A stretch of DNA of 64,000 nucleotides from an uncultured Acidobacteriota bacterium (GCA_902826685.1 CADEFT010000002.1:248001-312000); one strand, 5' to 3'; positions 47,990 to 59,463 are shown, counted from the stretch's first letter. The notes: a model not told the origin generated them from the sequence alone. Made by a program: numbers and translations.

Positions 47990-48050
47990 ATGGCACAATT
48001 ATGACACATTTTATCCAGGAGACACAAGAAGAAGATATTCTTATGACATA
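47989..48050 (-). promoter_or_regulatory. Toxin-antitoxin promoter with repeated operator half-sites
   Basis: On the minus strand TTGTGT (48027-48022) and CATAAT (48003-47998), 18 bases apart, form a promoter only eight bases before the antitoxin ATG. On the plus strand TATGGCACA (47989-47997) and TATGACACA (48000-48008) repeat at exactly 11 bases, and TATGACATA recurs at 48042-48050. One-turn spacing is what tandem ribbon-helix-helix dimers bind. Confidence 0.5.
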
Positions 48051-48066
48051 GCCCGCAACTTTTCCG

Positions 48067-48095
48067 TTGAACTAATGGTACACCCGTGCTACACT
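48067..48095 (+). promoter_or_regulatory. Promoter of gltBD
   Basis: TTGAAC (48067-48072) and TACACT (48090-48095) are spaced by 17 bases. The start point would be near 48103, with a leader of about 47 bases and an AGAGG ribosome site before the gltB ATG at 48150. Confidence 0.65.
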
Positions 48096-48149
48096 ACTTC
48101 CTATCCCGGCGCCCCGTAGTCCCCTCGGGAGTCCAGAGGTTCACCCAAA

Positions 48150-51100
48150 ATGTCGCAAAAGCCAGAGTTCTTAGCCACCGGTCTACCCCGCAAGCAGGGT
48201 CTGTACGACCCGGCGTTCGAACGCGACGCTTGCGGAATGGGCTTTGTCGCCAACCTCAAGGGCCACAAGTCCCACGACATCATACAGAAGGGCATCCAGA
48301 TTCTCATCAATCTGACCCATCGCGGGGCTTGCGGGTGCGACCCGAAGACCGGCGACGGCGCGGGGATCACGATTCAGATTCCCCACCTGTTCTTCCAACG
48401 CGAATGCGCCAAGCTCGGGTTTACCCTGCCCGCTCCGGGCGAGTATGGCGCGGGCATGGTTTTCCTGCCGGTGGAGTCGAACTCGCGGCTGCGCTGCGAA
48501 GGCATCTTTGAGCGCATCGTGCGCGATGAAGGACTCGAAACGCTCGGCTGGCGCGACGCGCCGCTGAACGGCAATGCCATCGGCCGTCTGGCGCGCTCCT
48601 CACAACCTTACATCGAACAGGTGTTCATCTCGAAGGCGCCCGGGATGACGCAAAAGGAACTGGACCGCAAGCTCTACATCATCCGCAAGCGCGCCGAAGC
48701 CGAGATTCGCCGGGAAGCCGACGACATGACCGAAGGCGACTTTTTCTACATCCCGTCGCTTTCCACCACCACCATCGTCTACAAAGGCCTGCTGCTGGCG
48801 CCGCAGATCGCCGAGTTTTACGGCGAGCTCACCGATCCGGACGTGCAGAGCGCCCTCTGCATGGTGCACCAGCGCTTTTCGACCAACACCTTCCCCACCT
48901 GGCAACTGGCGCATCCGTTCCGCTATGTGTGCCACAACGGCGAGATCAACACCGTGCGCGGCAACGTGAGCTGGATGCAGGCGCGCCAGGCGATTCTCGA
49001 CAGCCCGCTTTATGGCGAGGATCTGAAGAAGCTGTTTCCCATCTGCGTGCCTGGCGGTTCGGATTCGGCGAGCCTGGACAACGCCGTCGAACTGCTGTTG
49101 CTTTCCGGCCGCGAACTGGAACACGTCATGGCGATGCTGATGCCCGAGGCATGGGATCACGACGTGACGATGTCGGACGAGAAGCGCGCCTTCTATGAAT
49201 TCCACGCCTCCATCATGGAGCCGTGGGACGGTCCGGCCGCCGTCGCCTTCACCGATGGGCGCAAGATCGGCGCCACGCTCGACCGCAACGGCCTGCGCCC
49301 GGCGCGCTACCTGGTCACCCACGACGGTCTGCTGATCGTCGCCTCGGAAACCGGCGTGCTTCCTGTGAAGCCGGAGCAGGTGAAGTTCAAGGGCCGCCTG
49401 CAGCCCGGCAAAATGCTGCTGGCCGATCTCGAAGAAGGCCGCATCATTCCCGATGAAGAGTTGAAGTCGAAGCTGGCGGCGCGCCAGCCCTACGGCGAAT
49501 GGATCGAACAGAATCAGATTACGATCGAAAGCCTGCCCGAGCCGCCGCGCTGGCACCCCACCGATTTCGACACGCTGCGTCAGCGGCAGCGCTGCTTCGG
49601 GTTCACCGACGAAGATCTGAAGATGATTTTGAGCGCCATGGCGGCGGCGGGCGAAGAGCCCATCGGCTCCATGGGCACCGATACGCCGCTGGCCTGCCTT
49701 TCCGACAAGCCGCAGCCGCTGTTTCATTACTTCAAGCAGCTCTTTGCGCAGGTGACCAATCCGGCCATCGACCCCATCCGCGAAGAGCTGGTGATGTCGC
49801 TGACCTCCTACATCGGCACCGAGCGTAATATCCTGGCCGAAACGCCGGAGCATTGCAATCTGCTGAAGTTGAAGCAGCCCATCCTCACCAACCGGGATCT
49901 CGAAAAGCTGCGCCGCGTTACCGGACAGCACCTGTGCGCGACGCTAACCTGCACCTATCGCGTGGAGGGCGGCGGCAAGGATCTGGAACGCGCTCTCGAG
50001 GGGTTGTGCCGCCGCGCCTCGCGCGCCATCAAAGACGGCTATTCGATGCTCATTCTTTCCGACCGCGGCATCGATGAGGACTACGCGCCCATTCCCAGCC
50101 TGCTGGCGCTTTCCGCCGTCCATCACCATCTGATTCGCGAAGGGACGCGGACCCAGGTGGCGCTCATCGTCGAATCGGGCGAGCCGCGCGAGGTGATGCA
50201 CTTCGCCCTGCTCATCGGCTACGGAGCCAGCGCCGTCAATCCCTATTTGGCCATTGAGACGCTCGAGGAAATGCATGCCGCGCGGCGCCTGCCCGAAGGC
50301 GTCACCTTTGAAACCGCGCTCAAGAATTTCAAGAAGTCGGTCAACAAGGGACTGCTCAAGGTTTTTTCGAAGATGGGCATCTCGACGCTGCAAAGCTACC
50401 GCGGCGCGCAGATCTTCGAGGCGATCGGACTCAGCCAGTCGTTGATCGAAAAGTATTTCACCGGTACGGCGTCGCGCATTGAAGGCGTCGATCTGGAGGT
50501 GCTCGCCCGCGAGTCCAAGGCCAATCACGATCTCGCCTTCCGCCCCATCCGCGAAGAAGATACCGAACTGGCGGTGGGTGGCAATTACGCTTATCGGGTG
50601 CGCGGCGAATACCACCTGCTCAACCCCGCCACCATCAGCAAGCTGCAGCATGCGGTGCAGAAGCAAAGCTACGAAACGTACGAGGATTTCGCCTCGCTGG
50701 TGGACGATCAGACGCGCCAGAACTGCACGATTCGCGGTCTGCTCGATTTCAAGTGGGCCAAAACGCCGCTATCGCTTGAAGAAGTGGAACCCGCCAAGGA
50801 GATCGTGAAACGCTTCGCCACAGGGGCCATGTCCTATGGCTCGATCTCCAAGGAAGCGCACGAGACCATCGCCATCGCCATGAACCGCATCGGCGCCAAA
50901 TCGAATACCGGCGAGGGCGGGGAAGACGAGGCGCGCTTTGTGCGCGACGCTAACGGCGATTCGCGCCGCTCCGCCGTCAAGCAGGTGGCCAGCGGCCGCT
51001 TCGGCGTTACCGTCAACTACCTGGTCAATGCCGACGATCTGCAGATCAAGGTCGCCCAGGGGGCCAAGCCCGGCGAGGGCGGCCAGTTGCCCGGCCACAA

Positions 51101-52760
51101 GATCGATGCCGAAATCGCGCGCGTGCGCCACTCGATTCCCGGCGTCGGCCTGATTTCCCCGCCGCCGCATCACGACATCTATTCCATCGAAGATCTGGCG
51201 CAATTGATCTACGATTTGAAAAACGCCAATTCGAAAGCGCGCATTCACGTCAAGCTGGTGGCCGAAGTAGGCGTCGGCGTCGTGGCCGCGGGCGTGGCCA
51301 AGGCGCATGCCGACGTCGTGCTCATCTCGGGCGACACGGGCGGCACCGGCGCCAGTCCGTTGACCTCGCTGAGGCACGCCGGCATTCCCTGGGAACTCGG
51401 ATTAGCCGAAACCCAGCAGGTGCTGGTGTTGAACGACCTGCGCAGCCGCATCGCCGTGCAGACCGACGGCAAGATCGCCACCGGCCGCGACCTGGCCATC
51501 GCCGCCATGCTCGGAGCCGAAGAGTACGGCTTCTCCACCACCCCTCTCATCACCATGGGCTGCATCATGATGCGCAAGTGCCATCTGAACACCTGCCCGG
51601 TGGGCATCGCCACGCAGGATCCGCGCCTGCGCGCCAAGTTCACCGGCCAGCCCGAGCACGTCATCAATTACTTCTTCTACATGGCCGAACATCTGCGCCG
51701 CATCATGGCCGGCCTCGGCTTCCGCACCATGAATGAAATGATCGGCCGGGTCGACAAGCTGAAGACGCGCGACGCCATCGACCATTGGAAAGCCAAGGGG
51801 CTCGATCTCGAGAACGCGATTCTGTACAACCCGGAAGCGCCCAAGCGTGTCGGCCGCCGCTGCATGATCGCGCAGGACCACGGCCTCGAACAGGCGCTCG
51901 ACCACAAGCTGATCGATCACGCCAAGGATGCGCTCGACCATCAGGTGCCGGTCGACTTCAAGCTGCCCATCCGCAACGTTCACCGCACCGTGGGCACCAT
52001 GCTTTCCGGGCAGATCGCGCGCCGCTATGGCGCCGAGGGGCTGCCCGACGATACCGTCCGGTTCCAGTTCACCGGCTCCGCCGGCCAGAGCTTTGGCGCA
52101 TTCCTTGCCAGGGGCGTGACACTCACGCTCGAAGGCGACGCCAACGACTACACCGGCAAAGGGCTTTCGGGCGGCAAGATCGTCGTCTATCCGCCGCGCG
52201 GATCCAATTTCCAGCCGGAGGAAAACATCATCGTCGGCAACGTGGTGCTTTACGGCGCAACCAGCGGCGAAGCCTATTTCAACGGCATGGCCGGGGAGCG
52301 CTTCTGCGTGCGCAACTCCGGCGCCACCACGGTAGTGGAAGCCTGCGGCGACCATGGCTGCGAATATATGACGAAGGGCCTGGTGGTGGTGCTCGGCAAG
52401 ACGGGGCGGAACTTCGCGGCGGGCATGTCCGGCGGGCTCGCTTACGTGCTGGATGAAGACGGCGATTTCGCGGCCACCAAGTGCAACCGCGCCGGCGTCG
52501 ATCTGGAGCCGGTTTCCATTCCCGAGGACATCCAGTTGCTCAAGCGCCTGATCGAGAACCACGTCCGCCATACCAATTCGCCTCGAGGCGCGTGGATCCT
52601 CGAAAACTTCGGCGATATGCTTTCGAAGTTCGTCAAGGTGTTCCCGCACGAATTCAAGCGCGTGCTGGGCGTTCCGGCGGCGAAAAAGCAGGAAGTGCCC
52701 ATGGGCGCGGCTCTCACCGGCGCGCCCGCGGTGCGACGCGTTTCCGTTCTGGGGGACTAG
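48150..52760 (+). CDS. gltB: Glutamate synthase (NADPH) large subunit
   Basis: Makes glutamate from glutamine and 2-oxoglutarate, the central nitrogen-assimilation step. The 1536-aa protein opens with a short propeptide; Cys28 in [15 protein letters not shown] becomes the N-terminal nucleophile of the class II glutaminase domain (to about residue 430). The central domain and the FMN/3Fe-4S synthase domain follow, with [67 protein letters not shown] and [19 protein letters not shown]. The C-terminal beta-helix domain has [19 protein letters not shown] and [15 protein letters not shown]. All key residues are present. gltD follows after three bases. Confidence 0.98.
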   Translation: MSQKPEFLATGLPRKQGLYDPAFERDACGMGFVANLKGHKSHDIIQKGIQILINLTHRGACGCDPKTGDGAGITIQIPHLFFQRECAKLGFTLPAPGEYGAGMVFLPVESNSRLRCEGIFERIVRDEGLETLGWRDAPLNGNAIGRLARSSQPYIEQVFISKAPGMTQKELDRKLYIIRKRAEAEIRREADDMTEGDFFYIPSLSTTTIVYKGLLLAPQIAEFYGELTDPDVQSALCMVHQRFSTNTFPTWQLAHPFRYVCHNGEINTVRGNVSWMQARQAILDSPLYGEDLKKLFPICVPGGSDSASLDNAVELLLLSGRELEHVMAMLMPEAWDHDVTMSDEKRAFYEFHASIMEPWDGPAAVAFTDGRKIGATLDRNGLRPARYLVTHDGLLIVASETGVLPVKPEQVKFKGRLQPGKMLLADLEEGRIIPDEELKSKLAARQPYGEWIEQNQITIESLPEPPRWHPTDFDTLRQRQRCFGFTDEDLKMILSAMAAAGEEPIGSMGTDTPLACLSDKPQPLFHYFKQLFAQVTNPAIDPIREELVMSLTSYIGTERNILAETPEHCNLLKLKQPILTNRDLEKLRRVTGQHLCATLTCTYRVEGGGKDLERALEGLCRRASRAIKDGYSMLILSDRGIDEDYAPIPSLLALSAVHHHLIREGTRTQVALIVESGEPREVMHFALLIGYGASAVNPYLAIETLEEMHAARRLPEGVTFETALKNFKKSVNKGLLKVFSKMGISTLQSYRGAQIFEAIGLSQSLIEKYFTGTASRIEGVDLEVLARESKANHDLAFRPIREEDTELAVGGNYAYRVRGEYHLLNPATISKLQHAVQKQSYETYEDFASLVDDQTRQNCTIRGLLDFKWAKTPLSLEEVEPAKEIVKRFATGAMSYGSISKEAHETIAIAMNRIGAKSNTGEGGEDEARFVRDANGDSRRSAVKQVASGRFGVTVNYLVNADDLQIKVAQGAKPGEGGQLPGHKIDAEIARVRHSIPGVGLISPPPHHDIYSIEDLAQLIYDLKNANSKARIHVKLVAEVGVGVVAAGVAKAHADVVLISGDTGGTGASPLTSLRHAGIPWELGLAETQQVLVLNDLRSRIAVQTDGKIATGRDLAIAAMLGAEEYGFSTTPLITMGCIMMRKCHLNTCPVGIATQDPRLRAKFTGQPEHVINYFFYMAEHLRRIMAGLGFRTMNEMIGRVDKLKTRDAIDHWKAKGLDLENAILYNPEAPKRVGRRCMIAQDHGLEQALDHKLIDHAKDALDHQVPVDFKLPIRNVHRTVGTMLSGQIARRYGAEGLPDDTVRFQFTGSAGQSFGAFLARGVTLTLEGDANDYTGKGLSGGKIVVYPPRGSNFQPEENIIVGNVVLYGATSGEAYFNGMAGERFCVRNSGATTVVEACGDHGCEYMTKGLVVVLGKTGRNFAAGMSGGLAYVLDEDGDFAATKCNRAGVDLEPVSIPEDIQLLKRLIENHVRHTNSPRGAWILENFGDMLSKFVKVFPHEFKRVLGVPAAKKQEVPMGAALTGAPAVRRVSVLGD

Positions 52761-52763
52761 AAG

Positions 52764-54212
52764 ATGGGAAAAGTAACCGGATTCCTCGAATACACGCGCG
52801 AGCTGCCGCAGCGCCGTCCCGTGACCGCCCGCACCAACGACTATCTGGAAGTCTACGAGCCTTTTGCCGAAGAGAAGGTACGCCAGCAAGGGGCGCGCTG
52901 CATGGATTGCGGCGTCCCGTTCTGCCATACCGGCTGCCCGGTCAATAACATCATTCCCGATTGGAACGACCTGGTCTATCGCGACCGGTGGCGCGACGCG
53001 ATCCGCATGCTGCACGCCACCAACAACTTCCCCGAGTTCACCGGGCGCATCTGCCCGGCGCCTTGCGAGGCCGCCTGCGTGTTGGGCATCAATGAGCCGC
53101 CCGTGGCGATTAAAACCATCGAACGCCACATCATCGACCACGCCTGGAGCGCGGGCTGGATCGTGCCCGAGCCGCCGCAAAGCCGCACCGGCAAGCGCGT
53201 CGCCGTCATCGGGTCCGGACCCGCGGGCATGGCCGCCGCCCAGCAGTTGAACCGCGCCGGCCACTGGGTGACGGTATTTGAAAAAGCGGATCGCATCGGC
53301 GGCCTGCTGCGCTACGGCATCCCCGATTTCAAGATGGAGAAGCATCACATCGACCGGCGCGTGCAGCAGATGGAAGGCGAGGGGATTACGTTCCTCACCC
53401 GCGCCCACATCGGCGTCTCGCATCCCATCGACGTGATGCGCCGCGAATACGACGCCATTCTGATCGCCACCGGCGCCGAACAACCGCGCAACCTGGACGT
53501 GCCCGGGCGCGAGTTGAAAGGCATTCACTTCGCCATGGACTTCCTGCCGCAGCAGAACAAGCGCGTGGCCGGAGACGACGGCATTCAAGCCGACCTGACG
53601 CGCTTGCCTGAGCCGATTCTCGCCACCGGCAAGCGTGTGATCATCATCGGCGGCGGCGACACCGGCGCCGATTGCCTGGGCACTTCGCATCGCCACAAGG
53701 CGGCGAGCGTCCATCAGTTCGAGATCATGCCCAAGCCGCCCGACGACCGCAGCCCGCTGACTCCCTGGCCGCTCTGGCCCATGATGCTGCGCCTCGAAAG
53801 CTCGCACGAAGAAGGCGGCCTGCGCGACTGGTCGATCAACACGACGCACTTTTCAGGCGATGAGCAAGGCAATGTCAAGAAGTTGCACGCCGTTCGCGTG
53901 GGTCCGCCACCCAAGTTCGAAGCGGCCAAAGGCAGTGAGTTCACGCTCGATTGCGATCTGGTGCTGCTCGCTATGGGTTTCACCGGCCCCCGTCGCGATG
54001 GCATGATCGACCGTCTGCGGGAGCAAGGCATGCAGCTTGACATGCGCGGCAACGTCAATGTCGACGAGAATTACATGTCGGCGCTTTCAGGCGTCTTCGC
54101 CGCCGGCGACGCGCGCCGCGGCCAGTCGCTGGTGGTCTGGGCCATCCATGAAGGACGCAAAGCCGCCCGTGGTATCGACAAGTGGCTGATGGGTAAGACG
54201 ACGCTTCCCTAA
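52764..54212 (+). CDS. gltD: Glutamate synthase (NADPH) small subunit
   Basis: FAD-dependent subunit that passes electrons from NADPH to GltB. The 482-aa protein contains the two iron-sulfur cysteine clusters ([17 protein letters not shown] and [12 protein letters not shown]), the FAD site [17 protein letters not shown] with [18 protein letters not shown], and the NADPH site [16 protein letters not shown]. Its C-terminal FAD contact is [22 protein letters not shown]. Lengths and motifs are normal. It lies three bases after gltB, in one operon driven from 48067. No terminator is seen in the 95 bases before the next receptor gene. Confidence 0.97.
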   Translation: MGKVTGFLEYTRELPQRRPVTARTNDYLEVYEPFAEEKVRQQGARCMDCGVPFCHTGCPVNNIIPDWNDLVYRDRWRDAIRMLHATNNFPEFTGRICPAPCEAACVLGINEPPVAIKTIERHIIDHAWSAGWIVPEPPQSRTGKRVAVIGSGPAGMAAAQQLNRAGHWVTVFEKADRIGGLLRYGIPDFKMEKHHIDRRVQQMEGEGITFLTRAHIGVSHPIDVMRREYDAILIATGAEQPRNLDVPGRELKGIHFAMDFLPQQNKRVAGDDGIQADLTRLPEPILATGKRVIIIGGGDTGADCLGTSHRHKAASVHQFEIMPKPPDDRSPLTPWPLWPMMLRLESSHEEGGLRDWSINTTHFSGDEQGNVKKLHAVRVGPPPKFEAAKGSEFTLDCDLVLLAMGFTGPRRDGMIDRLREQGMQLDMRGNVNVDENYMSALSGVFAAGDARRGQSLVVWAIHEGRKAARGIDKWLMGKTTLP

Positions 54213-54262
54213 ACGCTGATTTCCCTCCCACAAACGGGATCCGTTTGATATATGATTACCCA

Positions 54263-54282
54263 AGTCCAAAACGCTTTGGACT
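54263..54282 (+). promoter_or_regulatory. Leader hairpin upstream of the giant TonB-dependent receptor
   Basis: AGTCCAAA-ACGC-TTTGGACT is a perfect eight-base stem with a four-base loop, 25 bases before the TTG start and 12 bases before the GGGAGG ribosome site. A possible -10 element TATGAT (54251-54256) lies just upstream, so the hairpin could sit at the mRNA 5' end, acting in stability or as a protein-binding site. Confidence 0.45.
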
Positions 54283-54307
54283 GGTCTTCTCATTGGGAGG
54301 TTGAAAC

Positions 54308-57300
54308 TTGAAACTACTTACAACGTGGCTTTGTTGCCTCGTGCTGGCCGTTTCGCTTCGAAGCCAGTCGACCACCGGTGTCATCACCGGCTTGGTGACC
54401 GACGCCACCGGCTCGGTGATTGCGGGCGCTCAGGTAGAGGCGCGCAACACGGTGACCGGAACGCTGGCGAAAACCATCAGTTCCTCGACCGGCAACTACG
54501 TGATTCCGGGCCTGCCCGTTGGCTCGTACGAAGTCAATGTCTCGGTCCCCGGATTCAAGAGCTGGAAGCGCGGACCTATCACCGTCCAAAGCAACGACAA
54601 CATTCGCGCCGATGTGCGCCTCGAAGTCGGCAACACGTCGGAACGCGTGGAAGTGACCGGCGAAGCGCCGCCGCTTAAGACCGAATCCACCGAAGTCTCG
54701 ACGGTGATGGAAAACAAGCTGGTGCAGGATCTGCCGATCGCGGTGGCCGGCATCGGCGGTGGCATGCGCAACGCTTTCCAGATCATGATGATGATGCCGC
54801 AGGTCAAAAGCGGCAACGGCGAAGGAGCGTGGGACGATCTGCAGGTCGGCGGCGGCCAGCAGCACGACTGGAACGTCAGCGTCGACGGCATGTCGGTGGA
54901 AATGGGCTGGCGCAATCACGTGGGCTACATGAACCGGCTCACGCCTTCGCTCGATTCGATCGAAGAGTTCCGCATCGACACGGCGGCTTTCAAGGCCGAG
55001 GACAGCCGCGCCAGCGGCGGCAATATTTCGATCAGCACCAAGTCCGGCACCAATGAGCTGCACGGGTCGATCTTCGACTACTACCAGTCCCAGCGGTTCA
55101 ATGCCAATAGCTGGATCAATAACAAATTCGGCCGCCCGAAGGCCGTGTTTCACCGCAACGATTTCGGCGCCACGGCGGGCGGTCCCATCTTCATTCCGAA
55201 GCTCTACAACGGCAAGAACAAGTCTTACTTCTTCTTCTCGTATGAAGGCTACCGGTTCCCTTCCACCTCCGGCGTGAGTGAACTCACCATTCCGCTCGAA
55301 GCCATGCATCGCGGCGATTTTTCGGGCTGGACGCCCAATGCGCCGGGTGTGGTCGTGCCGATTTTCGATCCCTCCACCACGCGCGTGGAAAATGGCGCCG
55401 TGGTTCGCGACGCCTTTCCCGGCAATCGCATTCCAACGAGCCGCATCAGCCGGCTCTCCTCGGCGATCGCTTCCTATTTCCCGGCTCCGAACGCCCCTGG
55501 CGTGGTGCGCAACTACCGCACCCCTGGTACGGCGCCGCGCAAGCGTATCGAAGACGCCTACCTGGTGAAGTTCGATCAGAACTTCGGCACCAAGAACCGC
55601 CTGGCGTTCACCTACTCGCAGAACGGCGAGTATTTCAACAACAACTACGATCAGAATCCGAATAACGCCGATAACTGGGGCGGATCGCTGCCCTATCCGC
55701 TCGCCGGCCGCCAGTATTACAAGGGCGACCAGTATTACGGCAAAGTGGCGCGCCTGAACGATACGCACCTGTTCTCGCCCACCATCGTCAATACGCTGAC
55801 GCTCGGCTTCCATCGCCTGACGCACCCCGAGCACGACGTGACGGCCGAGCCGTTCGGCCAGAATTGGGGCGATAAGCTCGGCGGCGGGATTCCCAACAAT
55901 CCTTTCTACAACCAGGCCTTCCCTGGCGTGCGCTTCAACAGCGACAACTACTACGGCTGGGAAAGCACGAAGCTGTGGGACGAATACCACACGGTGTTCG
56001 GCATCGATGAGAACGTGAATTGGATCAAGAATTCGCACAGCATCAAGTTCGGCTACACCGGGCAGTTGATGATGCTGAACACCAACAACCGCAACCGGCA
56101 GGCGGGCGACGTGTTCTTCCATCGGCTGGAGACGGCGCGGCCGGCCGACAATAGCGGATTCTCCGGCAACGCTTATGCCAGCTTCCTGCTGGGCGCGGTG
56201 GACAACGGCGGCTTCACGATTCCGAACACGCAGATGCTGCGCTTCCCCTATCACGCATTTTTCCTCCAGGACGACTGGAAGATTACGCCGCGGCTGACGG
56301 CCAACCTGGGGCTGCGCTATGAGATGAACATGTCGGTATACGAAAAGTACGACCGCCTCTCTTTCTTCGATCCCACGCTGTCCAACCCGGCGGCCAATGG
56401 TGCCCCAGGCGCACTGCGGTTCCTCGGTAAGGGGGCGGGCCGCGAAGGACGCCGCAACCTGCATGACACCGCGGCCGGCTGGGGTCCTCGCGCGGGCCTG
56501 GCCTATCAGATCAGTAACACGACAGTGGTTCGCGCGGGCGCGGGAATCTTCTATTCCACCGTCAAGGTGCCCGGGCTTAGCGGCGCCAACAACGGCTTCA
56601 CCAACTCACCCGCCTGGAGTTCCGCCGACCAGGGAGTCACACCCGGCTTCTACTGGGATCAGGGCTTCCCGGCCTGGCAGAATCCGCCTTTCATCGATCC
56701 CGGTTTCAACGCGGGCTTCGGCGTCCCCTGGTGGGGATCGCGCGAGATCGCCATGCTGCCCCAGAGCGCCAACTGGAACTTCGCCATCGCGCGTTCCACC
56801 AAGGGCAATCTGGTGATTGACGCCACTTACACCGGAAGCAAGGGGACGCACCTTGCCTCCGACCGCGTCAATATCATGCAGATCCATCCGCAGTATGCCT
56901 CTCTCGGTCCGCTGCTGAACCGCGCCATCGACGATCCGCAGGTGGTGGCCGCCGGCTTCCGCCCGCCGTTCGCCAACTTCAAACAACTGCTGGGCGGCCA
57001 GGCCACACTCGGCCAGTCGTTGCGGGCGTTTCCCCAGTACACCGGTGTAACCACCGGCGGCATGATGAATCACAGCGGGAACTCGACTTATCATGCGCTG
57101 ATCGTCAAGGCCACCAAGCGTTTCTCCGGTGGACTGACGCTGCTGACCAGCTACGCCTGGTCGAAGCTGTTGACCGATGCCGATTCCTCGGAACCGTGGA
57201 TCGCCGGCGTCGTGGGCGCGGCGGTGGGCGCGGGCGCGGCGCAGAACCAGTACAACCGGCGGACTGAGAAGTCCTATGGCGTGCTGGATTATCCGCACAT

Positions 57301-57856
57301 GTTCAAGGTCACCGCCAGCTACGATCTGCCCTTCGGAAAGGGGAAGCGCTTCCTGAATTCCGGCGCCGGCGGCCACGCGCTGGGCGGCTGGAATCTCTCC
57401 ACTTACACGTTCGCGCAGAGCGGCTATCCAATGGGCGTTGTCGATACGACTTACCAGAACAACCTGCGCGGCGGCACGCCCAGGCCGAACCTGCTCTCCA
57501 CCGATTGGCGCGCGCCCTTGAAGGGCGATCGCTTCGATCCGGACAAGGACAACTTCTATCAACTGGGAGCCTTCCAGCGCCGGACGAGTCCGTTCGCGGA
57601 TCCTTTCGGCAACGCGGCGCGATTCAACGCCAGCGTGCGGATGTTTCCCACTTACCGGACCAACGTCGCCGTCACACGCTCGTTCCAGATCAAAGAGAGG
57701 ATTCGCGCCGACTTGCGCGCCGACATCTTCGATTTGTGGAATCAGAAGACCTGGTCCCGCCCCTCGTCGCAGGACCTGGCCAGCACGCAGTTCGGCGTGA
57801 TTACCAACGCCAGCGGCAATCGCAACATCCAGGTGGGGTTCAAGGTCATCTTCTAA
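54308..57856 (+). CDS. Large TonB-dependent receptor (Oar-like, carboxypeptidase-regulatory-like N-terminus)
   Basis: An outer-membrane receptor of 1182 aa. It has a signal peptide (MKLLTTWLCCLVLAVSLRSQ) and a CarboxypepD_reg-like domain (about 22-105: GVITGLVTDATGSVIAGAQVEAR, GSYEVNVSVPGFK). The plug follows (ERVEVTGEAPPLKTESTEVS, SLDSIEEFRIDTAAFKAEDSR, GGNISISTKSGTNELHG), then a long beta-barrel (HSIKFGYTGQLMML, TPRLTANLGLRYEMN, SYAWSKLLTDAD) ending in NIQVGFKVIF with a terminal aromatic. It starts with TTG at 54308, with GGGAGG eight bases before. The substrate is unknown; such proteins are greatly expanded in Solibacter-type genomes. Energised by TonB-ExbBD. Confidence 0.92.
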   Translation: MKLLTTWLCCLVLAVSLRSQSTTGVITGLVTDATGSVIAGAQVEARNTVTGTLAKTISSSTGNYVIPGLPVGSYEVNVSVPGFKSWKRGPITVQSNDNIRADVRLEVGNTSERVEVTGEAPPLKTESTEVSTVMENKLVQDLPIAVAGIGGGMRNAFQIMMMMPQVKSGNGEGAWDDLQVGGGQQHDWNVSVDGMSVEMGWRNHVGYMNRLTPSLDSIEEFRIDTAAFKAEDSRASGGNISISTKSGTNELHGSIFDYYQSQRFNANSWINNKFGRPKAVFHRNDFGATAGGPIFIPKLYNGKNKSYFFFSYEGYRFPSTSGVSELTIPLEAMHRGDFSGWTPNAPGVVVPIFDPSTTRVENGAVVRDAFPGNRIPTSRISRLSSAIASYFPAPNAPGVVRNYRTPGTAPRKRIEDAYLVKFDQNFGTKNRLAFTYSQNGEYFNNNYDQNPNNADNWGGSLPYPLAGRQYYKGDQYYGKVARLNDTHLFSPTIVNTLTLGFHRLTHPEHDVTAEPFGQNWGDKLGGGIPNNPFYNQAFPGVRFNSDNYYGWESTKLWDEYHTVFGIDENVNWIKNSHSIKFGYTGQLMMLNTNNRNRQAGDVFFHRLETARPADNSGFSGNAYASFLLGAVDNGGFTIPNTQMLRFPYHAFFLQDDWKITPRLTANLGLRYEMNMSVYEKYDRLSFFDPTLSNPAANGAPGALRFLGKGAGREGRRNLHDTAAGWGPRAGLAYQISNTTVVRAGAGIFYSTVKVPGLSGANNGFTNSPAWSSADQGVTPGFYWDQGFPAWQNPPFIDPGFNAGFGVPWWGSREIAMLPQSANWNFAIARSTKGNLVIDATYTGSKGTHLASDRVNIMQIHPQYASLGPLLNRAIDDPQVVAAGFRPPFANFKQLLGGQATLGQSLRAFPQYTGVTTGGMMNHSGNSTYHALIVKATKRFSGGLTLLTSYAWSKLLTDADSSEPWIAGVVGAAVGAGAAQNQYNRRTEKSYGVLDYPHMFKVTASYDLPFGKGKRFLNSGAGGHALGGWNLSTYTFAQSGYPMGVVDTTYQNNLRGGTPRPNLLSTDWRAPLKGDRFDPDKDNFYQLGAFQRRTSPFADPFGNAARFNASVRMFPTYRTNVAVTRSFQIKERIRADLRADIFDLWNQKTWSRPSSQDLASTQFGVITNASGNRNIQVGFKVIF

Positions 57857-59463
57857 CGGCGGCCTAAGTCCGGATCGAGACGGATGGCGTTGCGGCGCGC
57901 GGCGGCGGATTCTTCGAGTCTGCCAAGCGCCCGCAACGCCACACTTTTGTTGAGCCACGTGATGGCGAGTGGCGGATCGAGCGCCGCGGCTTGATCCAGA
58001 GCTTGCAAGGCCGCCTCGTAGCGGCCCAGTCCTGTGAGGGCGATGGCGAGCGTGTTCAACGCGGCGCTGTCCGGTGGCAAGTCCTCCACCAATTTCACCG
58101 CCTCCCGATTCAACCCTCGCGCGATCGACAGTTCCGCCAGCTTTAATCGCGCCGCCGCATTCCCCGGTTCAAGCGTTACCGCCCGGCGGTAGTGCCGCTC
58201 CGCGCCCGCCGTCCGGCCGAGGCTCTGAAGCGCGGCTCCCAAGGCCAGATCGAATCCTGCCACTCGCGGCTTCGCCGTTTCGATGAGGCGCTCAAGCGCC
58301 GCCGCATTCACCGCCAGCCGCACCGAATCGGTCAACGCCGCTGTGGCTTCATAAAGGCGCGACTCCGCCGTATCCGGCAGTCGCGGCGGATACAGCAGCC
58401 GCACCGGTCCGTCATAGCGTCCGTGCCGCTCGGCGATGGGATCGAGAAGATTCGTCTCCGGTGCCCGCCGGATCCGATGGTCGGTCATCACCACGTGCAC
58501 CGCGTCTTCGGCGCGCCGCTTCGGCATATGGCATTCCGCGCACCCGGAAGCTTTCTCCGGATGCGCGGCGGCGTGGCATCCGCGGCAGGCGCGATCGGCA
58601 TCCGCCGCGTGCGTCCGGCGGTGTGGATCGTGGCAGGTGAGACACGTCAGCCGGCCCTTGCTTTCGAGAAAGCATCGCGACTGGCGCAGCCCATAAGCGG
58701 AATGATTCACCGTGAACCCGCCGCCTTCCACCGCGCGATCGAAGTAGATTTGAAACGAACCCAAGGGCTCGCCGGCGCGATAGGAAAACGGGTCCTGGTC
58801 GAAGCGCCGGATGGCGTCCGGCAGGCTGCGGCTCGCCGATTCAAGATGGCACTGCAGGCACACCTCGGTCTGCCGGTCGAGGGAAAGCTTTGCCGGGTTG
58901 ACGAAATGCGATCCACCCGCCGGGTGGCAGCGGGAACAATCGATGCCGTGTGCCAATTCGGGCCCGCGCGGATAGCCGTTGTGGCAGAACAGGCAAGACC
59001 CGGAAACCTCGCGCTGGAAGTCGGAATGCCTCGGGCGGTCATAGCCCGGACTCATGGCGAAGTGGCCGCCGTCTTCGCTGTACCAACTGACGGGAAGCTC
59101 AATCAACTTACCCGAAGGGTTGCGGTGCGCGTAAGTACGCGAATGGTTGCCAGAACCGATGACGAAGTGAACTTCGAGCTCGAAGATGTTGGTTTCGCGC
59201 CCCGCCGAATCGAGCTGCCAGCGGCGTTGCACCGGCCGGCCATCCACCAGCTTCATCTCGTAATAACGTGCCGAGGGAGCGTGATAGAACCGCGTCCCCT
59301 TCCAGAACTCATCCCAGGTGGCAAGCGCCGCCGGTGTGAACGAACGGCCCATGCCCGTGCGTGCGTAGCTATCGAAGACGGGCGCGTGGCAGGGACGGCA
59401 GGGGAGCGACTCCCGCATCGCCTGCCCGCCTAAAAGAGCGGCGAAAAAATAGGCGATCGTCAC
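57853..59463 (-). CDS. Seven-haem cytochrome c with TPR C-terminus
   Basis: A 536-aa exported protein. It has a signal peptide (MTIAYFFAALLGGQA), then seven CXXCH haem-binding motifs: CRPCH, CLFCH, CSRCH, CLQCH, CLTCH, CRGCH and CAECH. The C-terminal third (about 370-536) consists of tetratricopeptide units (LALGAALQSLGRTAGAERHY, LKLAELSIARGLNREAVKLV, LNTLAIALTGLGRYEAALQAL). This resembles multihaem c-type cytochromes with TPR tails found in Planctomycetes and Acidobacteria; the electron partner is unknown. The start GTG overlaps the DinB stop (GTGA at 59460-59463). The stop overlaps the giant receptor's end by four bases, convergently. Confidence 0.88.
   Translation of the reverse strand: MTIAYFFAALLGGQAMRESLPCRPCHAPVFDSYARTGMGRSFTPAALATWDEFWKGTRFYHAPSARYYEMKLVDGRPVQRRWQLDSAGRETNIFELEVHFVIGSGNHSRTYAHRNPSGKLIELPVSWYSEDGGHFAMSPGYDRPRHSDFQREVSGSCLFCHNGYPRGPELAHGIDCSRCHPAGGSHFVNPAKLSLDRQTEVCLQCHLESASRSLPDAIRRFDQDPFSYRAGEPLGSFQIYFDRAVEGGGFTVNHSAYGLRQSRCFLESKGRLTCLTCHDPHRRTHAADADRACRGCHAAAHPEKASGCAECHMPKRRAEDAVHVVMTDHRIRRAPETNLLDPIAERHGRYDGPVRLLYPPRLPDTAESRLYEATAALTDSVRLAVNAAALERLIETAKPRVAGFDLALGAALQSLGRTAGAERHYRRAVTLEPGNAAARLKLAELSIARGLNREAVKLVEDLPPDSAALNTLAIALTGLGRYEAALQALDQAAALDPPLAITWLNKSVALRALGRLEESAAARRNAIRLDPDLGRR

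Noticed and set aside
48600..53849. Antisense frames across gltB and gltD
   Set aside because: Same GC-skewed artefact; sense-strand genes are unambiguous.
54314..56464. Open frame of more than 700 codons antisense to the giant receptor
   Set aside because: Composition mirrors the sense codons; no signal peptide or motif.
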